This document shows, in pieces, positions 26,074 to 34,528 of a DNA stretch of 64,000 nucleotides (position 1 is its first letter; the number at the start of each line of letters is the position of its first letter). This stretch comes from Clostridium guangxiense. Its GTDB lineage: Bacteria; Bacillota; Clostridia; Clostridiales; Clostridiaceae. The DNA lies in NCBI RefSeq assembly GCF_021043395.1, contig NZ_JAJNKE010000002.1, forward strand, positions 201,214-265,213, written 5' to 3'. The notes beneath the pieces were generated by a model. The model was not told the DNA's origin. It searched no databases and worked only from the letters and a program-made list of their open reading frames with translations. Made by a program: the position numbers and the translations under genes.

Positions 26074-26805
26074 ATGGATTTTAAATTAAAAAGTTATAAA
26101 AAGGATTTTGATTATTCTTATACTTTTGGTGCATTTCCAACAATGGAACTCATCAATTTCAAACCTGAAGCTGTAGTAAAAGTTTTAGTAAGCACTAATT
26201 ATGATAAAAAATCATCAGAAGATAGTATATATAATGTTTGTAATGGTAAGAATATAGAGGTAGAGAAAAATGATAAACTTTTTAATAAATTAAGTCCTAA
26301 AGAAAATTGCTACGTAATAGGAGTTTTTAAAAAGTTTAAATCACATATTAATAAGAGTAAAAGCCATGTTGTACTTGTAGATCCTAGCAATATGGGTAAT
26401 GTAGGAACAATTATAAGAACCATGATTGGTTTTGGAATAAATAATCTTGCTGTTATAGGCCACGGTGCAGATTTATTTAATCCGAAGGTAGTAAGGGCCT
26501 CTATGGGAGCAATCTTTAAATTGAATTTTACTCATTACGATTGTTTTGAAGATTATATTAAGGAAAATAGTGAACATGATATATATCCTTTTATGTTAAA
26601 AGGTGCAGTGACTTTAGATAGCTTAGAAATTAAAAAAGATAAGTCTTTTTCAATAGTATTTGGTAATGAAGCAGCGGGGTTAAGTGACAATTTTCTTGAG
26701 TATGGAACAAGTGTACTTATACCTCATCAAAAGACTATAGATTCACTTAATTTGACTATAGCTGCAGGTATTGCAATATATGAGTTTTCATTAAAAAGCA
26801 AATAA
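26074..26805 (+). CDS. SpoU/TrmH-family RNA 2'-O-methyltransferase
   Basis: The 243-residue protein has the three SPOUT motifs: NMGNVGTIIRTMIGFGINNLAVIG, IVFGNEAAGLSDNFL and LIPHQKTIDSLNLTIAAGIAIYEF. These enzymes methylate ribose 2'-OH in tRNA or rRNA using S-adenosylmethionine. The N-terminal 80 residues may bind RNA; the target base is not known. ATG at 26074 has AGGAGA seven bases upstream; an earlier TTG at 26041 has none. Confidence 0.88.
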   Translation: MDFKLKSYKKDFDYSYTFGAFPTMELINFKPEAVVKVLVSTNYDKKSSEDSIYNVCNGKNIEVEKNDKLFNKLSPKENCYVIGVFKKFKSHINKSKSHVVLVDPSNMGNVGTIIRTMIGFGINNLAVIGHGADLFNPKVVRASMGAIFKLNFTHYDCFEDYIKENSEHDIYPFMLKGAVTLDSLEIKKDKSFSIVFGNEAAGLSDNFLEYGTSVLIPHQKTIDSLNLTIAAGIAIYEFSLKSK

Positions 26806-26884
26806 TGCTAAGCCTTAAAAGCATCTTGCATTAAGGAACTTTGTGTGATATTATAAATAAGGTAATTTAATATATAAGAAATTC

Positions 26885-26950
26885 ACATCTCCTTTTTTTA
26901 TGGAAATTGAAATTTTTATTTATTAGATTAGAACTAAAAAAAGGAGATGT
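26885..26950 (+). promoter_or_regulatory. Hairpin that sequesters the ribosome binding site of the zinc-ribbon gene
   Basis: ACATCTCCTTTTTTT (26885-26899) is the exact complement of AAAAAAAGGAGATGT (26936-26950), which contains the Shine-Dalgarno sequence of the gene starting at 26956. The 15-bp helix with a 36-base loop would hide the site in the mRNA. The right arm is not followed by a T-run, so it is not a terminator. Confidence 0.7.
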
Positions 26951-26955
26951 TTAAT

Positions 26956-27114
26956 ATGGCTGATAAGACTATCGTTTGTAAAGATTGTGGTAAAGAATTT
27001 GTTTTCACTGAGGGAGAACAGGAATTCTATAAAGAAAAAGGATTTGAAAATGATCCAGTAAGATGCCCTGAATGCAGAAAATCAAGAAAGCAAAATAGAT
27101 CCTTCAGAAAATAA
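26956..27114 (+). CDS. Small zinc-ribbon protein
   Basis: The 52-residue protein has two Cys pairs, VCKDCGKEF at 8-11 and RCPECRKSR at about 37-40, separated by FVFTEGEQEFYKEKGFENDPV. This is the short zinc-ribbon family found in many Firmicutes, of unknown role; it ends in a basic tail (RKSRKQNRSFRK) that could bind nucleic acid. It has AAGGAGAT seven bases before the ATG, the site hidden by the upstream hairpin. It is followed by its own terminator and then the DEAD-box helicase gene. Confidence 0.88.
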   Translation: MADKTIVCKDCGKEFVFTEGEQEFYKEKGFENDPVRCPECRKSRKQNRSFRK

Positions 27115-27132
27115 TTAAAAGAGAACTTTTAG

Positions 27133-27163
27133 TGGCTGTTGATCTCGTCAACAGCCATTTTTA
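27133..27163 (+). terminator. Terminator of the zinc-ribbon gene
   Basis: TGGCTGTTGA pairs with TCAACAGCCA around a five-base loop and is followed by TTTTT. Confidence 0.9.
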
Positions 27164-27232
27164 TGTATCTTAAACAATTCGATTATTATACTTTAAATAA
27201 TAATCGTAAGTATCTAGGAAAGGAAAGATTTA

Positions 27233-28807
27233 ATGGAAAATATAAAATTTAATGATTTAGCGTTAAGTGGCAGCGTATTAAAGGCAATAGATGATATGGG
27301 ATTTGAAGAACCTTCTCAAATTCAAGCAGAAGCAATTCCAGTTGTACTTGAAGGAAATGATATGATAGGTCAGGCACAAACAGGAACAGGAAAGACACTC
27401 GCATTTGGTGCCCCTATTATAAGTAAGATATCAGATGAGGAAAAAACAAATGGGATAGATGCTTTGATACTAACCCCAACAAGGGAACTTGCAATTCAAA
27501 TTACAGACGAATTAAATAGACTTGCAAGGTATGCCAGAACTAGAATATTACCTGTTTATGGAGGTCAGTCTATAGATAGACAGATAAAATCAATTAAAAG
27601 AGGAGTTAATATAATAGTTGGTACTCCTGGAAGAATAAAAGACCATATAAATAGAAAGACAATAAAACTTGATAGCATTAAGTTTCTTGTTTTGGATGAA
27701 GCAGATGAAATGCTTGATATGGGATTTATAGATGATATAGAATCAATAATAAAATCTAGTAATGATGACAGACAAACAATGCTTTTTTCAGCAACAATGC
27801 CAGCACCTATAAAAAAATTAGCTTCAAGATACATGAAAAATGAAGTAAAGCACATTGCTATAGTTAAAAATTCTTTAACTGTTGAAAAGATAAAACAATA
27901 TTATTTTGAAGTAAAGAATAAAGATAAATTTGAAACTTTATGCAGAATTATAGATGCAGATGAGCCTGAAAGTACTATAATATTTTGCAAGACTAAAAGA
28001 GGCGTAGATGAGCTTGTTGAATCCATGCAGGTTAGAGGATACAATGTTGAGGGAATGCATGGTGATATGAACCAGAATCAGAGAATAAATACTTTGAAAA
28101 AGTTTAAGGAAAATACACTTGATTTCCTTGTAGCTACGGATGTTGCTGCCAGAGGAATAGACGTTCATGATATATCACATGTTATAAATTATGATATACC
28201 ACAGGATATTGAATCTTATGTTCATAGAATAGGAAGAACAGGAAGAGCAAATAAAGAAGGAATAGCATACTCACTAGTAACTCCTAAAGAGTATGTAATG
28301 CTTAAACAAATTGAAAAGTTTACAAAGAGTAAAATAAAGAGAAAAGATATACCAACTGTTGATGATATTTTTGAAACAAAGTATAACAATATGCTTGAAA
28401 AGATAAAGAAAAATATAGAAAAAAATGATTTCAAGAAGTATGTTCCTTTTGTTGAGAAATTAGATGATGAGTATAATCTAGTAGATATATCAGCTGCTCT
28501 TATGCAAATGCTTTTTGAAAAGGAAATAAGTTTTGACTATACTGAAAATTCAATAGGCGTTGACTCAAATGTAAGATTATTTATCAATGTAGGAAGAAAA
28601 GATAAAGTCAATGTTAAGAAGCTTCTTGAGTTTATAGATAAAGCATCAGGAGTAGAAGGAAACGAAATTGGCGATATAGATATACTCGATAAGTTTACAT
28701 TTATTGATGTTCCAGAAAGATTTACAGAAGTTATAATAAAAAATGTACGGGGCAAGAAATTAAATGGAAGAAAAGTAAATGTAGAAATATCAAATAGTAA
28801 TAAATAG
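27233..28807 (+). CDS. DEAD-box ATP-dependent RNA helicase with DbpA-type RNA-binding domain
   Basis: The 524-residue protein has the helicase motifs in order: Q motif EEPSQIQ, motif I AQTGTGKT (48-55), PTREL, GTPGR, motif II DEAD (155-158), SATMP (186-190), ARGID and HRIGRTGRA. The C-terminal 75 residues (VRLFINVGRKDKVNVKKLLEFID...GRKVNVEIS) are a DbpA/CsdA-type RNA-recognition domain. Such helicases unwind RNA in ribosome assembly and cold adaptation. The ATG follows GGAAAGGAAAG. It is a single-gene unit. Confidence 0.93.
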   Translation: MENIKFNDLALSGSVLKAIDDMGFEEPSQIQAEAIPVVLEGNDMIGQAQTGTGKTLAFGAPIISKISDEEKTNGIDALILTPTRELAIQITDELNRLARYARTRILPVYGGQSIDRQIKSIKRGVNIIVGTPGRIKDHINRKTIKLDSIKFLVLDEADEMLDMGFIDDIESIIKSSNDDRQTMLFSATMPAPIKKLASRYMKNEVKHIAIVKNSLTVEKIKQYYFEVKNKDKFETLCRIIDADEPESTIIFCKTKRGVDELVESMQVRGYNVEGMHGDMNQNQRINTLKKFKENTLDFLVATDVAARGIDVHDISHVINYDIPQDIESYVHRIGRTGRANKEGIAYSLVTPKEYVMLKQIEKFTKSKIKRKDIPTVDDIFETKYNNMLEKIKKNIEKNDFKKYVPFVEKLDDEYNLVDISAALMQMLFEKEISFDYTENSIGVDSNVRLFINVGRKDKVNVKKLLEFIDKASGVEGNEIGDIDILDKFTFIDVPERFTEVIIKNVRGKKLNGRKVNVEISNSNK

Positions 28808-28834
28808 AAAATAATTTATTATAATATTTTATGG

Positions 28835-28875
28835 AAAGCTGTCTTTAGGTATTTAAAACTTTAGATGGCTTTTTG
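28835..28875 (+). terminator. Terminator of the helicase gene
   Basis: AGCTGTCTTTAG pairs with CTTTAGATGGCT with G-T wobbles, followed by a T-run. Confidence 0.65.
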
Positions 28876-28948
28876 GTATGCAAAAAATTAATTTTATTTA
28901 TATTAATTATTATCGGCAGATTGAACATACTAAAAATGGAGGTGAAAT

Positions 28949-29848
28949 TTGTTGAAAGGTAAAATTTTGTGTGGTTTTATGGCTTTTGTTTTGACAATTA
29001 ATTGTTTTTTCTATAGTGCAGCAGCTCAAAGTAGCAGCAAGACTTTAGATAAGCAATCAGAGAAGCAGGAGGAAATTAAAGAATATATAAAAGAACCTGT
29101 ACTAGATCAGCTCAAAAATGTATTTTTTTCTAAATATTACAATGGACTTAGTTCTAGAGCATATGAGTGGTACTATATGAATCCAGGCAAAAATGTAACT
29201 CCTGGACCACCAAAGGAATCTTCAAAGTTTGTACCTAAATATGACTGCTATTACATGGGAGATCAATCTAAAAAAATAATATATCTAACCTTTGATGAAG
29301 GATATGAAAAAGGTTATACAGGAAAAATTTTAGATGCCTTAAAAAAGCACAATGTTAAAGCAGCATTCTTTGTCGTTAAACCGTATATAGCTCAAAACCC
29401 TGATTTAGTAAAGAGAATGGTTAACGAAGGGCATTTAGTATGTAATCATAGCGCAAGGCATCCATCTATGCCATCAATAATAGATGAGAATAAATTTAAA
29501 AAGGAACTTACAGATGTTGAAGATGCCTATACAAAAGTAACAGGTAAAAAAATGCCTAAGTATTTTAGACCACCTATGGGAAGATATAGTGAATTATCTC
29601 TTTATACTACAAAAAAATTGGGGTATAAGACTATATTCTGGAGTTTTGCTTATGAAGATTGGGAACAAAATAAACAGCCTTCTCATGAATTTGCAATAAA
29701 AAGAATAATGGACAAAACACATAATGGTTCTGTACTTCTTTTGCATGCTGTATCAAAAACAAATAGTGATATAATGGATGAACTTTTAACTAGATTTGAA
29801 AAAGAAGGATATAAGATAGAAACAGTAGATGAACTGGTGAAACAGTAG
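28949..29848 (+). CDS. pdaA: PdaA-like polysaccharide deacetylase (peptidoglycan N-deacetylase)
   Basis: The 299-residue secreted protein has a signal peptide (about 1-28, ending SAAAQS) and a NodB deacetylase domain: LTFDEGYEKGYTGKILDAL, the metal-binding CNHSARHPSMP, YFRPPMGRYSE, FWSFAYEDWEQN and LLLHAVS. The FDEGYE form of motif 1 and the long N-terminal region with YEWYYMNPGKNVTPGPP are typical of PdaA, which deacetylates N-acetylmuramic acid so spore cortex muramic lactam can form. GGAGGTGA is followed by two TTG codons (28949, 28952), either of which may start translation. Confidence 0.85.
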   Translation: MLKGKILCGFMAFVLTINCFFYSAAAQSSSKTLDKQSEKQEEIKEYIKEPVLDQLKNVFFSKYYNGLSSRAYEWYYMNPGKNVTPGPPKESSKFVPKYDCYYMGDQSKKIIYLTFDEGYEKGYTGKILDALKKHNVKAAFFVVKPYIAQNPDLVKRMVNEGHLVCNHSARHPSMPSIIDENKFKKELTDVEDAYTKVTGKKMPKYFRPPMGRYSELSLYTTKKLGYKTIFWSFAYEDWEQNKQPSHEFAIKRIMDKTHNGSVLLLHAVSKTNSDIMDELLTRFEKEGYKIETVDELVKQ

Positions 29849-29902
29849 TGTTTTATGCAATTAAATCCAATTAATAAACCTAAAGTGGTTGGTTACACTA
29901 TA

Positions 29903-30020
29903 AAAATAATACGAACCAAGAATCAGAGTACAAAGTACAGAGTACAGAGTATAGTAATAGTCCTTTACTGTACTTTGTACTCTGTCATCTGTACTCTGGT
30001 TTAAGGTTTGGATTATTTTT
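29903..30020. repeat. Foldback repeat, short copy
   Basis: AAAAATAATACGAACC pairs with GGTTTGGATTATTTTT at the ends, and CAGAGTACAAAGTACAGAG pairs with CTGTACTTTGTACTCTG inside. The inner cassettes of the longer copies are missing, leaving nearly only the arms. It lies between pdaA and the ECF sigma gene and could act as a terminator for pdaA. Confidence 0.8.
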
Positions 30021-30123
30021 TAAATTCAATAAGATTTTTTTATTTATTGAAACTTTTTATACTCGTAAGTTATCTAATGTATGTAAGATAAAAGGTGCTG
30101 CAGCAGTTGAAAGAAGGTAACAA

Positions 30124-30648
30124 ATGGATGTAGAAGAGCTTGTTATAAAAAGCAAAAATGGGGATATTTCAGCATTTATGAAGCTTTTAAGAGAAAAAGA
30201 GGAGCTTATATATAAAATTTCCTTTACTTATACAAAAAATAAATATGATGCTGAGGATTGCATATCGGAGGCGGCAATAAAGGCTTTTGATAAAATAAAA
30301 CAATTAAGAAATCCAGAAAAATTTTATTCATGGTATATTTCTGTTCTTATAAATGTGTGTAGAAGAAGCATTAGGGAAAAAGTAAAAGCATCTTCAGAGG
30401 AAGAATTGAATTTTGTAAGAGATGAATTTTCCTATAGGTCTGTTGATGATAAAATTATCATTGAAGGGCTTCTTTCTAAATTAAAAAAAGACGAGAGAGA
30501 TATACTAGCACTTAGGTATCTTAAGGATTATTCCATAAAAGAAATATCAAATATTATGGACATGCCTTTAAGTACGATTAAGACAAAAATATATAGAAGT
30601 TTAAATGTTTTGAAATGTATAAATGGAGGTCTTAAAAATGAATACTAA
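30124..30648 (+). CDS. ECF-type sigma factor
   Basis: The 174-residue protein has sigma-70 region 2 (YDAEDCISEAAIKAFDKIKQLRNPEKFYSWYISVLINVCRR) and region 4 (LLSKLKKDERDILALRYLKDYSIKEISNIMDMPLSTIKTKIYRSLNVL) and nothing else, as in ECF factors. It is followed by, and overlaps by 11 bases, a DUF4179 membrane protein that is its likely anti-sigma factor. The signal and target genes are not shown; cell-envelope stress is the usual role for such pairs. Confidence 0.92.
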   Translation: MDVEELVIKSKNGDISAFMKLLREKEELIYKISFTYTKNKYDAEDCISEAAIKAFDKIKQLRNPEKFYSWYISVLINVCRRSIREKVKASSEEELNFVRDEFSYRSVDDKIIIEGLLSKLKKDERDILALRYLKDYSIKEISNIMDMPLSTIKTKIYRSLNVLKCINGGLKNEY

Positions 30649-32110
30649 TATTCCGGATGATTTAATGGATAATGTTGAAAGAAAACTTAGAAAGCATGTT
30701 AAAAATAAAAGAAAAAAACTTCATATGGCAGCAGCAGCTTTAATTGGATGTGGAATAATTTTGCCAACCTCTGTTTTTGCATATGCTCAGTATACAGATA
30801 GTATTCCTTATAAACAGGAAATAGACTTGGCCCGTCAGCACAATAATATTACTAAAATAAATAAGGTTTTTAAATATAAAAATGTTACCTTTACTATAAA
30901 AGAAATTGTCGCAGATGATACGGGTATGGAGGTTATTTATGATGTATCTGATCCAAGGTATTCTATAAATAGTGTTAAATTTGGCGATAAAGATGGTAAA
31001 GCATTTACAACCTGGGGATACACTACTCCTAATGAATATTTAAAAGATAATGAAAAAGCTTTTTGTATAACAATGGATAAAGATGCTATAAATTATATGC
31101 ATGAGAATCCTGTCACTATACAAGTTTACACTGTTGCATTTAGTGATGGAAAAGGTTCGAAAAGTTTACTTGCTGACTTAAATGCATTTATTTATGGAAA
31201 AAATTCGAACTTGAAGGTCGATTGGTCATTAAAAATGCAGGTTCCAATGCAAAAGACCAAAACAATTAATATAAATAAAGAATATGCTCTTGATATAGGT
31301 ACTTTAAAGATTAATTGCCTTAAAGTTGGAGTGCTCAAAAGCATTTTGGATTACAGTTTTGTTCCTAAAGACAAGAGTATATCAATGGTACATCCTATGT
31401 TTTCCATAAGATTAGGTAATGAATATGTAAATGGAGATATTGGAGAGGACTTTGGACCTGGAGGTGGAATGGCTATTTCTAATAAGCCTGGTGGAAATGT
31501 TGAATATGGAGTTGGAGAAAATGTAGGATATTTTGGAACACGTGAATTTGAGTCTGTATATTATAAAAATTTGAGCCAAATAGGAATAAAATTAATTGCT
31601 ATGGAAGTGAAATATAAGTCTAATAATTCACAAGTATATAAGATAGATAAAAATAAGCTTCCAATGGAGATTAATTATAATGGAGAAAAAATTAAAATAA
31701 CTTCAATTGAAGAAAAGAAGGATTCTACAAATTATAATGTAGAATATGAAAAAAATAATAAAATATACAATAGTGTTGAATTTGATTTTTGTCAGCCGCC
31801 TTCAAATGATTCATCAGAAAATAATGGCTGGAGGGAAATTCCTAAAAGAGGTAAAGTCAAATTTATAGATCAAGCCTATAGAGATAAAGTGTATGCTTCA
31901 TTAGTTAAAGAAGTTCCTAATCTTAAGGATATTGAAAAGCAGATTAGTATTGACGGAGAAAGTAATGCCCTAGAAGATGCTAATATTAGTGATAAGATAA
32001 CAGTGAAACATAAGGAAACTAGTACTCCAACAGAGTTCAAAATTTTAGGTGCAGATAAAAATTTAATTTATGATGAAGATGAAGTTATAATAAATAATTC
32101 TTATAGATAA
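30638..32110 (+). CDS. DUF4179-type anti-sigma factor, membrane-bound
   Basis: The 490-residue protein has a short cytoplasmic N-terminus (PDDLMDNVERKLRKHVKNKRKKL), one membrane segment (about 34-50) and a large extracellular part starting with the DUF4179 region (FKYKNVTFTIKEIVADDTGMEVIYDVSDP). DUF4179 proteins next to ECF sigma genes are known or presumed anti-sigma factors. ATG at 30638 has GGAGGT upstream; ATG at 30623 overlaps that site. The translational overlap with the sigma gene ensures equal amounts. Confidence 0.87.
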   Translation: MNTNIPDDLMDNVERKLRKHVKNKRKKLHMAAAALIGCGIILPTSVFAYAQYTDSIPYKQEIDLARQHNNITKINKVFKYKNVTFTIKEIVADDTGMEVIYDVSDPRYSINSVKFGDKDGKAFTTWGYTTPNEYLKDNEKAFCITMDKDAINYMHENPVTIQVYTVAFSDGKGSKSLLADLNAFIYGKNSNLKVDWSLKMQVPMQKTKTININKEYALDIGTLKINCLKVGVLKSILDYSFVPKDKSISMVHPMFSIRLGNEYVNGDIGEDFGPGGGMAISNKPGGNVEYGVGENVGYFGTREFESVYYKNLSQIGIKLIAMEVKYKSNNSQVYKIDKNKLPMEINYNGEKIKITSIEEKKDSTNYNVEYEKNNKIYNSVEFDFCQPPSNDSSENNGWREIPKRGKVKFIDQAYRDKVYASLVKEVPNLKDIEKQISIDGESNALEDANISDKITVKHKETSTPTEFKILGADKNLIYDEDEVIINNSYR

Positions 32111-32121
32111 TTAAAGAACTG

Positions 32122-32152
32122 ATTGGCTGAGAGTAGTATTTCAGCCAATTTT
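32122..32152 (+). terminator. Terminator of the sigma/anti-sigma operon
   Basis: ATTGGCTGA pairs perfectly with TCAGCCAAT around a 10-base loop, followed by TTT. Confidence 0.75.
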
Positions 32153-32154
32153 AC

Positions 32155-32183
32155 TTGTTAAATATAAATTAGTGAGTTATAAT
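32155..32183 (+). promoter_or_regulatory. Promoter of the structured leader
   Basis: TTGTTA (32155-32160), a 17-base spacer and a perfect TATAAT (32178-32183) directly follow the preceding terminator. Transcription would start near 32190, just before the start-stop element and hairpin. Confidence 0.6.
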
Positions 32184-32198
32184 AATCATAATATTTTG

Positions 32199-32329
32199 AA
32201 AGGATAAGGTATGTAAGCGATGCGAAAGTAATCTTTTTTAGAACAAATAACATCACAAGGTTTTAAAAATATGTACACGAGTATGTTTTTTTGTGATGCA
32301 ATAATATTCTAGAGAGGATTACTACATAC
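32199..32329 (+). ncRNA. Structured RNA with a start-stop mini-ORF, possible leader of the ABC-F gene
   Basis: AAAGGA (32199-32204) is six bases before ATG-TAA (32211-32216), a start codon followed directly by a stop. Four nested helices follow: GTATGT/ACATAC (209-214 with 324-329, last three digits), AGTAATC/GATTACT (227-233 with 317-323), TAGAA/TTCTA (239-243 with 307-311) and CATCACAA/TTGTGATG (251-258 with 291-298). I do not recognise the RNA class. It lies 415 bases before the ABC-F start codon with a foldback repeat in between. Confidence 0.5.
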
Positions 32330-32361
32330 TTTTATATAAAATTGATTATTTATTGTACAAT

Positions 32362-32673
32362 AAATATTGCGAACCAATTTAATCAATGCACAATGCACAG
32401 TGAAGGTATAAAAAGATTACAAATATATAGTTTTAGAAGGATAATGGACTCTGTCCAAACCTCGCATATGTTGATCTTCCTTTCGTCAGATAAATCTAAA
32501 ATTATATAAAAAACTGGTATGATGTTCAGCTGGCTGAACGAACATAACAAGGTATTATCTTGAAATGGCGTAAGCAATAAGTTTTAGATTTTCTGTAGTG
32601 AAACGGAAGAAAATCATCCTTCATTGTGAACTGTGCATTGTGAATTGTGAATTGATTTAGTTCGTAATATTTA
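32362..32673. repeat. Foldback repeat, type 1, with a nested GGATAATGGGC repeat
   Basis: The ends AATATTGCGAACC and TTAGTTCGTAATATT pair, and the arms are GTGCATT-type words (AATGCACAATGCACAGTG against CATTGTGAACTGTGCATTG). The left part is interrupted at 32437-32470 by GAAGGATAATGGACTCTGTCC and AAACCTCGCATATG, a copy of the tandem repeat at 23306. The inner cassettes include TTCAGCTGGCTGAA and TCTGTAGTGAAACGGAAGA. Confidence 0.8.
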
Positions 32674-32743
32674 AAAAGGGTACATTAAATTTAATGATTA
32701 AAGTATTTAGTTTCTCTCTAACCAAATGGGAGGAATTTTTTTT

Positions 32744-34390
32744 ATGCTAAATTTAGAAATAAATAATTTAAAAAAGTATTTTGGAGATAGATTAATTTTA
32801 GAAATAGATAATTTAAAGGTTTATAGTGAAGATAAAATAGGTATAGTTGGAGTAAATGGGGCGGGTAAAAGCACACTACTTAATATATTTTGCACAAAAA
32901 TTGAAAAAGATGAAGGGGATATAAAGCATTATGGAAGTTATTCTTATATAAGTCAGCTTGAAGAACCTAATTATGAATTTAAGGATAATGAATTATGCAG
33001 TAAATTTAATTTGAAAAATAAAGACAATAGTAATCTAAGCGGTGGAGAAAAAACAAGGTTTAAAATAGCAGAAGCCTTTAGTAAAAAAAGCAGCATTTTA
33101 TTTGCAGATGAGCCAACATCAAATTTAGATATATCAGCTGTAAAAATATTTGAAGAAATGCTGTTAAATTTTAATGGTAGTGTAATGCTTGTTTCACATG
33201 ATAGAGAACTTTTGGACAGTGTTTGTAACAAGATACTTGAAATTGAAAATGGAAAAGTTAAACTATATGACGGAAACTACTCTCAATTTATAAATCAAAA
33301 GAAAATGGAAAAAGATAGAAAAGAGTTTGAATACACTCAGTATGTAAAGGAAAAAGAAAGGCTTGAAAGGGCGGCAGTTAAAATTGAAAGTAAAACTGTA
33401 TCAATGAAAAAGGCACCTAAGAGAATGGGAAATTCTGAAGCTAGACTTCATAGAAAAATGGGAAATCAAAAATCTAAGGCAAAGTTAGATAAAACAAGAA
33501 AGGCTATTTATTCAAGAATTGAGCACTTAGAGGCAAAGGAAAAAGTTGTGAATGTAGAAAAGGCAAACATTGATTTTGAGGCATTAAATAAAGTACATTC
33601 TAGAGTTGTTATTTCAGGCGAAAATATTAATAAAGCATTTGGAAAAAGAACAATATTTAACAATGCTGAATTTGAAGTATTTAGTGGGGCTAAAGTGGCT
33701 TTAATTGGAGATAACGGCTGCGGAAAAACAACCTTAATAAAGATGATACTAAATGATAAGGAGAAAATAAAAATTTCAAAAGCACTTGAGATAGGATATT
33801 TTAGCCAGGATTTAAGCATTTTAGATGAAAGTAAAACAGTGCTTTACAATGTGATGAAAACTTCTGTTTATGATGAAGCTTTTGCAAGACTTATTTTATC
33901 AAGACTTTTGTTTAAAAGAGAAGATGTATATAAAGAAGTTTCAGTTTTAAGCGGAGGGGAGAGAGTAAAGCTTTCTTTTGCGCAGATGATTCTTACAGGA
34001 AGCAATATGCTTATATTAGATGAGCCAACTAACTATCTAGATTTATATTCAATTGAGGCATTAGAAGAGGTTTTGAAAGATTATGCCGGAACAGTTTTAT
34101 TTGTATCTCATGATAGAAAATTTATAAAAAAAGTTGCAACCGATATATTTACTATAAAAAATCATAAAATAAATACCTTTAGAGGAAATTATGATGATTA
34201 CTTGAAGTTTATAAATAAACCTAAGGATGTAAATGTTAGTGCTAAGAACGAGAAAATGATTTTAGAGAATAAATTATCTGAAATCATAGGAAGGCTTTCT
34301 ATGCCTGAAAAAAATGATGATATTCAAGAATTGGATGCGGAGTACAAAAGGATTCTCAAAAGGCTTAGAGAAGTAAAACAAAGCTTATAA
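32744..34390 (+). CDS. ABC-F ribosome-protection ATPase (Vml/CplR-like)
   Basis: The 548-residue soluble protein has two ABC domains: Walker A GVNGAGKST and GDNGCGKTT, signatures LSGGEKTRFKI and LSGGERVKLSF, Walker B LFADEPTSNLD and LILDEPTNYLD. The linker MKKAPKRMGNSEARLHRKMGNQKSK is typical of the VmlR/CplR group that removes lincosamide, pleuromutilin and streptogramin A drugs from the ribosome. Resistance is inferred from the family. ATG at 32744 follows GGGAGGA; an earlier ATG at 32726 overlaps this site. Such genes are often controlled by attenuating leaders, in line with the RNA structure upstream. Confidence 0.83.
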   Translation: MLNLEINNLKKYFGDRLILEIDNLKVYSEDKIGIVGVNGAGKSTLLNIFCTKIEKDEGDIKHYGSYSYISQLEEPNYEFKDNELCSKFNLKNKDNSNLSGGEKTRFKIAEAFSKKSSILFADEPTSNLDISAVKIFEEMLLNFNGSVMLVSHDRELLDSVCNKILEIENGKVKLYDGNYSQFINQKKMEKDRKEFEYTQYVKEKERLERAAVKIESKTVSMKKAPKRMGNSEARLHRKMGNQKSKAKLDKTRKAIYSRIEHLEAKEKVVNVEKANIDFEALNKVHSRVVISGENINKAFGKRTIFNNAEFEVFSGAKVALIGDNGCGKTTLIKMILNDKEKIKISKALEIGYFSQDLSILDESKTVLYNVMKTSVYDEAFARLILSRLLFKREDVYKEVSVLSGGERVKLSFAQMILTGSNMLILDEPTNYLDLYSIEALEEVLKDYAGTVLFVSHDRKFIKKVATDIFTIKNHKINTFRGNYDDYLKFINKPKDVNVSAKNEKMILENKLSEIIGRLSMPEKNDDIQELDAEYKRILKRLREVKQSL

Positions 34391-34410
34391 AGGGCTACTG
34401 TGCTGAAACT

Positions 34411-34468
34411 TAAGTTATACATGTTTCAAAACGCCATGTTCTTGGCATTATGAGGCATGTATAACTTA
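34411..34468. terminator. Hairpin between the ABC-F gene and the convergent AraC gene
   Basis: TAAGTTATACATG (34411-34423) pairs perfectly with CATGTATAACTTA (34456-34468). The loop holds TTCTTGGCATTATGAGGCAT, related to CTTCTAGGCATTATGGTGCAT at 53209-53231 after another gene. No T-run follows. Confidence 0.5.
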
Positions 34469-34528
34469 ATAGTTGAGCCGGTAAACCTATAGCAGGTATA
34501 TTAGTAGCTGTAAATCATAAAAGAGTAT

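Noticed and set aside
32383..32577. A 64-codon minus-strand open frame
   Set aside because: It lies wholly inside the foldback repeat at 32362-32673.
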